Part shown: positions 25,109-29,191 of the stretch, piece by piece
How positions within the stretch are numbered: position 1 is the first letter of the stretch
How the letters are laid out: every line of letters begins with the position of its first letter
Origin: DATDOO01 sp035293245
Lineage (GTDB): Bacteria; Pseudomonadota; Gammaproteobacteria; Methylococcales; Methylococcaceae
Reading direction: 5' to 3'
NCBI GenBank assembly: GCA_035293245.1
Contig: DATDOO010000100.1
Span: 1 to 29,191 of the forward strand
Length of the DNA stretch: 29,191 nucleotides
Made by a program: the position numbers and the translations under genes
Notes under the pieces: generated by a model
What the model was told of the DNA's origin: nothing
Databases searched by the model: none
What the model saw: only the letters and a program-made list of their open reading frames with translations

Positions 25109-26239
25109 ATGAAGAAGCTTTCCAGACGACAATGGAAAATTGACGTAAGAAATGGAATATTACATCGACGCGGCCATTCAAAGAACACAAGAAAAAATGG
25201 CAGAAATAAAGGAATAGTTAATGGGTTTGATGTTAACAAATGGATTGATACTCAAAAGGAAAAGGGACTTAATGCGCTTGCGAATGGCAATAGGGTTACC
25301 ATTGTTTTACCAGAACAGCTTAATTTTTCCAAGGATTATGATACAACCGCCTTACATTTAAACGCGATTAGAAAGCTTACACAATACAAATACCTTTCCC
25401 CTAGAGCCTATAGGCTTGAAAGTGTTAATTTTGATTATATTACCTCAATATCAACATCAGCCGCGTTGGTGTTAACGGCTGAAATTTCTAAATGGGATGA
25501 CTCGGTAAGGAATCGGTTAACGCCTAATATTGAAAAATGGAATCCAGACATACTTGTTAATTTCAATGAGCTTGGCTTTTTTGATTTATTTAAAAACAAA
25601 CCGGTTAACTTAGATAGGTTTGATGGCGCTGCCAGACACAATAGAAAAATAGTCAAGTATATAAAAGGACGTTGTGGTGACGACCAAAAGACCAGGGTCT
25701 TAAAAGAAAATATTACCCAAATAGTTGGCAATAAAATCAAAAAATGGACTTTTCTGCATAGCGGATCATCGGAAGCAATTGTGAACGTATCCCATCATGC
25801 TTATCCGAAAGAAAATGGATATTCTGAGATTGATAAAAACTGGTATCTGACTGCATCATACAACACGATTAAACGTGAGCTTAAAGTTGTGTTTTATGAC
25901 CAAGGAATTGGAATACCAAAATCCTTGCCCGCATCGGATTTGTGGGAAAAGGCATTGGAATTCTTATCCATATTTCCAATTGCCGAAAGGAAAAAAGACG
26001 AAGTGCTTTTGAAAGCGGCTGTTGAACTTGATAGAACAAGAACAGAAGAGTCTGATAGAGGCAAAGGGTTGCCAGATTTATTGGAGTTCATTCGCCAAAG
26101 ATGCGACGGATATTTGTCTATTCTTAGCTTAAAAGGCTTATTCAAGTTGGAAATCAAAGGTGGAGTTGAAACCGTAAGGTCCGAACATTTCGAACATCCT
26201 GTTAATGGCACGCTCATAATTTGGAGTGTTACGGTATGA
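25109..26239 (+). CDS. RsbW-like HATPase protein with STAS-like N-terminal region
   Basis: A 376-residue protein in strongly AT-rich DNA. Residues 62-165 look STAS-like: strand VTIVLPEQLNF, then LESVNFDYITSISTSAALVLTAEISKW (the strand-loop-helix of anti-anti-sigma factors), then ILVNFNELGFFDLFK. Residues 215-376 form a GHKL ATPase of the anti-sigma/RsbW type: N-box EAIVNVSHHAY (E222, N226, H230), G1 box DQGIGIP (D264, G266, G268), G2 box RGKGLPDLL (R317-G320) and a closing strand GTLIIWSV. All ATP-binding residues are present, so it is probably an active kinase or ATP-gated switch. It is first of three tightly spaced genes with a DUF4325 partner. STAS-kinase fusion is inferred from pattern; the HATPase call is firm. 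Confidence 0.82.
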   Translation: MKKLSRRQWKIDVRNGILHRRGHSKNTRKNGRNKGIVNGFDVNKWIDTQKEKGLNALANGNRVTIVLPEQLNFSKDYDTTALHLNAIRKLTQYKYLSPRAYRLESVNFDYITSISTSAALVLTAEISKWDDSVRNRLTPNIEKWNPDILVNFNELGFFDLFKNKPVNLDRFDGAARHNRKIVKYIKGRCGDDQKTRVLKENITQIVGNKIKKWTFLHSGSSEAIVNVSHHAYPKENGYSEIDKNWYLTASYNTIKRELKVVFYDQGIGIPKSLPASDLWEKALEFLSIFPIAERKKDEVLLKAAVELDRTRTEESDRGKGLPDLLEFIRQRCDGYLSILSLKGLFKLEIKGGVETVRSEHFEHPVNGTLIIWSVTV

Positions 26240-26261
26240 ATACAAATATTAGGCCGAATAT

Positions 26262-26624
26262 ATGAAAACATTTAACATTGGAAAAGATTTTTCACCAGAC
26301 CCCATTGGTCGATATAGAACAGACGGAGATAGAAGCGGAGAAACATTCAGAGAAGACTATCTAAAACCCATTATCACAAGCCTTAAGTCAGATGAGACGT
26401 TAGAAATCATCATCGATGATGGAGTGGAAAGTTATGGCTCTTCATTCCTGTCAGAAGGCTTTGCCGGGCTGGTTAAGTATGGATACATTACCAGTGAAGA
26501 TCTTCTTTCAAAGATAATAATAAAATATACCAATGATGACTTTGAGTTTTTTGAGAAGAAAATCATAGCGTATATTAAAAATGCAAAATTTAACTCTAAA
26601 CTCTACGAGCCAACAAAATCATGA
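26262..26624 (+). CDS. DUF4325 STAS-like protein
   Basis: A 120-residue protein recognisable as the STAS-like DUF4325 family: GRYRTDGDRSGETFREDYLKP at the N-terminus, strand LEIIIDDGV (47-55), then SYGSSFLSEGFAGLVKYGY (57-75). In STAS proteins the serine cluster after this strand (here S57, S60, S61) is where partner-switching kinases phosphorylate; which serine, if any, is used is inference. It lies 22 bases after the HATPase gene with an AGG ribosome-binding site, and its TGA overlaps the ATG of the next gene. Probably the antagonist switched by the HATPase protein. Confidence 0.82.
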   Translation: MKTFNIGKDFSPDPIGRYRTDGDRSGETFREDYLKPIITSLKSDETLEIIIDDGVESYGSSFLSEGFAGLVKYGYITSEDLLSKIIIKYTNDDFEFFEKKIIAYIKNAKFNSKLYEPTKS

Positions 26625-27241
26625 TGGATGACAATACAGAATTAGCGTCTTCTTTTTCATCAAAGATTGATGGGGTTTTTTATTTTCTTAAAGCTAATGG
26701 CGATTGCCAATCTATCCATGACGTCATAAATGAAAATATTTTAGCAAACCAAGGCTTAAACCACTCTATAGACCTTCTTAACTCAACGCTTACAACACAA
26801 TCAGATAGCCTAGTAAAACAGTTTTTACCTGTAATATCTGTAACAATAGGCGTTGTTCTGGGCTTTTTTTCCAACCGGTTTCACTGGGAATATACTGAAA
26901 AAAAGAAAAAGGAAAGCGAGTCATTCGAGAAGCTATCAAACCTAATTAGTGATATTGAATCGCTGTCTGTCGAATATTGGACAAAAGACCGTGATGACGA
27001 AAACGCGAAGAATGAAGTCTATATAAAATCAAAAATAAGACTTCTTTCGAAGTATATAAGAAATATAAAAACAAAAGATAAGTCAATAAAATCGGAACTT
27101 GAGCATTTTTCATTCGACATTTTTGACATCATCACAGGTGATGATTTTGAATCAAGTCAAAGGAAAGCTTCAAAATCAAAAGCCATATCCATTTCCCGTA
27201 AATGCAGCGATATTAACGCGAACTTATTAACACATGCCTAA
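26621..27241 (+). CDS. Single-pass membrane protein of the island, unknown family
   Basis: A 206-residue protein with an N-terminal soluble part (1-65), one membrane helix (about 67-84, LPVISVTIGVVLGFFS), then a long Lys/Glu-rich coiled-coil-like region (90-160) and a Ser/Lys-rich tail. It overlaps the DUF4325 gene by four bases (ATGA), so translation is coupled and the products probably work in fixed ratio. I do not recognise the family. The layout (switch proteins first, membrane protein last) would fit a membrane-acting effector or a sensor. No signal peptide; no nuclease, hydrolase or pore motif is evident. Base composition matches the other two island genes. Confidence 0.78.
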   Translation: MMDDNTELASSFSSKIDGVFYFLKANGDCQSIHDVINENILANQGLNHSIDLLNSTLTTQSDSLVKQFLPVISVTIGVVLGFFSNRFHWEYTEKKKKESESFEKLSNLISDIESLSVEYWTKDRDDENAKNEVYIKSKIRLLSKYIRNIKTKDKSIKSELEHFSFDIFDIITGDDFESSQRKASKSKAISISRKCSDINANLLTHA

Positions 27242-27470
27242 TGCCAGGTTGAACTAAACCGCTCCGAGGGGCAACGGGGTCACCCATTAGCCAGCCCGTG
27301 TAAATAGCCTGCATAATGTTCTGCCGATAAAAAATCAGCATTCCCAAATCCGTCAACCGACATCCCGTTCGCGCCCGTTATTTCATTTCGTAGGTGTCGA
27401 AGGGGCGAGGGGGTCAGGAAGGGGCGATAGGGTCAGTTCTAACATTCAAACATTCATTTCCGCTTCTACT

Positions 27471-27578
27471 TCAGGCGGTCATATTGCGCTCTTGGCGTTG
27501 CTCGAAGCTCATTAACGCGCGATTCACCGTCACGTAGTGGACGCCGAAATGGTCGCTGATTTCGGCCATGGTATAGCG
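27471..27578 (-). pseudogene. C-terminal remnant of a RAYT (REP-associated Y1 transposase)
   Basis: On the minus strand 35 codons read RYTMAEISDHFGVHYVTVNRA and LMSFEQRQERNMTA before TGA. This matches the C-terminal DnaA-like helix-turn-helix that ends many RAYT proteins (pattern YTMxEIxxHFGVHYxTVxR). Upstream the frame breaks and no HUH (HxH) or tyrosine motif is found, so only a scar remains. The family resemblance is from memory. It lies in the 568-base non-coding stretch 27242-27809, which otherwise holds REP-like palindromes and short GGGGTCA/GGGTCAG motifs (27279-27435). Confidence 0.55.
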
Positions 27579-27606
27579 CCCGACAAACAATCACCAGCCC
27601 ACGCAG

Positions 27607-27635
27607 GGCGGAATAGCGTCCTAGCGTGTTCCGCC
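27607..27635. repeat. Palindromic repeat next to the RAYT remnant
   Basis: GGCGGAA (27607-27613) is inversely repeated as TTCCGCC (27629-27635) around a 15-base centre containing TAGCG twice. Together with the following palindrome it forms a pair, as in REP/BIME elements mobilised by RAYT transposases. Confidence 0.5.
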
Positions 27636-27654
27636 GAATGGTCGCACTCCAGTC

Positions 27655-27683
27655 GGGGCGATACGGCTCTCGCCTATTGCACC
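27655..27683. repeat. REP-like imperfect palindrome, second copy
   Basis: GGGGCGATACGGC and GCCTATTGCACC pair around a TCTC loop with one bulge and one mismatch. The flanking block 27658-27687 is the better-preserved relative of 24415-24443, placing similar repeats on both sides of the AT-rich island. Confidence 0.55.
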
Positions 27684-27809
27684 CTACTTGTTGGCGCAGC
27701 CGGGTAATGGGCACCGGCCGCCATGAATCGGAACGCCAACGGTAACCTTGGACTCGTATTTTCCCTACCGCTGAATGGCGGGCAATGCCCGCCCTCGCCT
27801 ATTCGAAAC

Positions 27810-28163
27810 TCATTCGTGAATCACCAGGGCATCCCGGTTGAGTTCCAGGAAGCGGTGTTTGTCCAAGGCGGTTTCGATGTATGCCAGATTCTCCCGGATT
27901 AATTTTTCCAACTCGGCGTTGGAGACATTGCCTGTCGCGATCAACAGCAACCGGGCTGGCTCGCCGGAGAGCAGGAACGATTGCACGAAGTCGTCGTCCT
28001 TGGTCACCACGACGCGCTGTTCGCGGTCTGCGCGAGCGATGATTTCGGCGTCCGAGGTATGGTTACCCAAAGGCAGATCCAATGTGTGCAGGGCGTCGTG
28101 TCCGTTTTCGGCAAGCCAGAGGGCCAGACGGCGCGGAAGCTGCGCGTCGACCAGGAATTTCAT
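27810..28163 (-). CDS. DUF5615 PIN-like protein (putative toxin)
   Basis: A 117-residue small protein of the DUF5615/PIN-like family, which is typically the RNase-like toxin half of type II toxin-antitoxin pairs. The N-terminal MKFLVDAQLPRRLALWL contains the first acidic residue (D6), and VVVTKDDDFVQ (51-61) contains the acidic cluster D56-D58 with K55; both are family hallmarks. Its ATG overlaps the stop of the upstream DUF433 gene (ATGA), so the pair is coupled. Toxicity and target are inferred from the family and not shown by the sequence. Confidence 0.85.
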   Translation of the reverse strand: MKFLVDAQLPRRLALWLAENGHDALHTLDLPLGNHTSDAEIIARADREQRVVVTKDDDFVQSFLLSGEPARLLLIATGNVSNAELEKLIRENLAYIETALDKHRFLELNRDALVIHE

Positions 28164-28384
28164 GCCGCCAGGCGGTCCAGGCGCTTTACATGGGCGAGAC
28201 GGGCCGCGTAGGAAAGCGCGGCCAGGATGTCTTCACGCTCCAGGTCTTCGTAATCGGCGAGAATCTCTTCGATGGTCATGCCGCCAGCGAGCCATTCCAG
28301 AACTGTCTCAACCGGGTAGCGCAGTCCGCGAATACAGGGTTTTCCGTGGCAGATGGCCGGATCGATGGTGATGCGTTCGTGCAT
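28160..28384 (-). CDS. DUF433 protein (putative antitoxin)
   Basis: A 74-residue protein starting MHERITIDPAICHGKPCIRGLRYPVETVLEWLAGGMT, the classic DUF433 helix-turn-helix pattern. DUF433 proteins are usual partners of DUF5615 toxins and are thought to act as DNA-binding antitoxins that neutralise and autoregulate. The ATG at 28384 fits the family start and has an AGGA ribosome-binding site 8 bases upstream; 14 extra upstream codons are open but unlikely to be translated. Confidence 0.87.
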   Translation of the reverse strand: MHERITIDPAICHGKPCIRGLRYPVETVLEWLAGGMTIEEILADYEDLEREDILAALSYAARLAHVKRLDRLAA

Positions 28385-28514
28385 GGCGTTATTCCTGAAC
28401 AAGAAAGTAAACCCATTATGATGCATGGGGTTTCATCGCGCGATTGACTTTAACGCCATTCAAACTTTCCGACTTTTTTATTCGGGCGGGGTTTGGTCAG
28501 CCCACCGGATCGCC

Positions 28515-29191
28515 TCAGCCGAGGGAACACGGCGCGCACTCCGGACAGCATGACGGCAGCTCGGGACTTGTGGCGCTCAGCACCGCGCCGCGCACTTCGC
28601 TGGGACGGTAAGTGGTACAACCCTTGAGTCCCAGGCGGTAGGCGTCCTGGTAGAGGGACTGGAAGTCGGCGAAAGGGAAGCCGGCGGGCACGTGGATGGT
28701 CTTGGAAATGGCGTTGTCCACATAGCGTTGCAGGCTGGCCTGCATCCTCAAGTGGCTTTGCGGCGGGATGGCTTCGGCGGTGGCGAAGGCGGGCGGCAGC
28801 CCTTCCCTGCCCAGCCGCTGCCACCGGCGCAGGGAATAGGGCGTCAGGACATAGTCCCGGTAGCCTTCGGGGGTGAGGACGCGGCGCTGGTAGCTCTCGG
28901 CGAAAATCGGTTCCAGGCCGTTGGAGACGTTGTCGGCCAGCAGGCTGATGGAGCCGGTGGGGGCGATGGCCAGGAGATGGCTGTTGCGGATGCCTTGCGC
29001 GGCGATGCCTTGCCGGAGTTGTTCCGGCAGTCCGCGGATGAAAGGACCTTGCAGATACTTTTCCCGATCAAAGGCGGGACACGGACCTTTCTCGGCCGCC
29101 AGCCCGATGGAACTCCGATAAGCGGCGTCGCGCAGGGCAGCCATGGCGGCGCTTGCCGCCTCCCGCGCCGCTTCCTCGCCGTAGTGCAGAC
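28515..29191 (-). CDS. Adenosylcobalamin-dependent ribonucleotide reductase, C-terminal part
   Basis: Class II ribonucleotide reductase reduces ribonucleotides to deoxyribonucleotides without needing oxygen, using adenosylcobalamin to make the thiyl radical. Only the last 225 or so codons are in the window; the 5' part lies beyond the right edge, and the frame is open to it. Visible are NSHLLAIAPTGSISLLADNVSNGLEP, the barrel-closing YVDNAISKTIHVP and the LYQDAYRLGLKGCTTYRPSEVRG block. The protein ends with CCPECAPCSLG, a cysteine pair suited to re-reducing the active site. The stop comes soon after, so the longer TSCPD-type tail found in some NrdJ proteins is missing. Confidence 0.88.
   Translation of the reverse strand, partial: LHYGEEAAREAASAAMAALRDAAYRSSIGLAAEKGPCPAFDREKYLQGPFIRGLPEQLRQGIAAQGIRNSHLLAIAPTGSISLLADNVSNGLEPIFAESYQRRVLTPEGYRDYVLTPYSLRRWQRLGREGLPPAFATAEAIPPQSHLRMQASLQRYVDNAISKTIHVPAGFPFADFQSLYQDAYRLGLKGCTTYRPSEVRGAVLSATSPELPSCCPECAPCSLG

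Noticed and set aside
27466..27714. Minus-strand open frame of 82 codons as a gene
   Set aside because: It crosses two palindromic repeats and is out of frame with the recognisable RAYT helix-turn-helix tail; no ribosome-binding site or family pattern.
1..29191. CRISPR arrays, tRNA or rRNA genes
   Set aside because: No regularly spaced direct repeats and no tRNA or rRNA-like segments were recognised by eye; a tRNAscan/Infernal run would be decisive.

Overview
The window reads as a GC-rich proteobacterial chromosome, most likely a gammaproteobacterium. The thrS-infC-rpmI-rplT-pheS-pheT-ihfA order, a pilB-pilC-pilD-coaE-zapD run and a class I fbp all fit. Genus cannot be fixed from the sequence; a methanotroph or chemolithotroph is only a guess. 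No rRNA, tRNA or CRISPR array was seen.

Left block (about 200-9850, minus strand): the translation cluster thrS, infC, rpmI, rplT, pheS, pheT and ihfA, followed closely by nadC and then a HerA-type ATPase that appears to have its own promoter. Regulatory structure is visible here: an intrinsic-terminator-like hairpin in the thrS leader, a terminator between thrS and infC, a rare ATC start for infC, and a hairpin between rplT and pheS.

Centre (9853-18802, plus strand): a membrane-anchored lytic transglycosylase, then a type IV pilus biogenesis run (a GAF-fused GspE/PilB-like ATPase, PilB, PilC, the prepilin peptidase PilD), closing with coaE and zapD. Convergent to it lies the minus-strand carbon-metabolism operon gap-pyk-fbp (18933-22414), ended by a very strong terminator after fbp. 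Divergent from gap is a BT1/MFS-like transporter, then a small coiled-coil protein.

Right block (24900-29191) is accessory. An AT-rich three-gene island (25109-27241) interrupts the GC-rich chromosome. It encodes a protein with a STAS-like N-terminal half and an intact RsbW-like HATPase domain, a DUF4325 STAS-like protein, and a single-pass membrane protein translationally coupled to it. This looks like a horizontally acquired partner-switching module with a membrane output, plausibly a conflict/defence system, and is the most interesting item in the window. It is followed by the eroded C-terminus of a REP-associated (RAYT-like) transposase with palindromic repeats, a DUF433/DUF5615 toxin-antitoxin-like pair, and the C-terminal end of an adenosylcobalamin-type ribonucleotide reductase that runs off the right edge.
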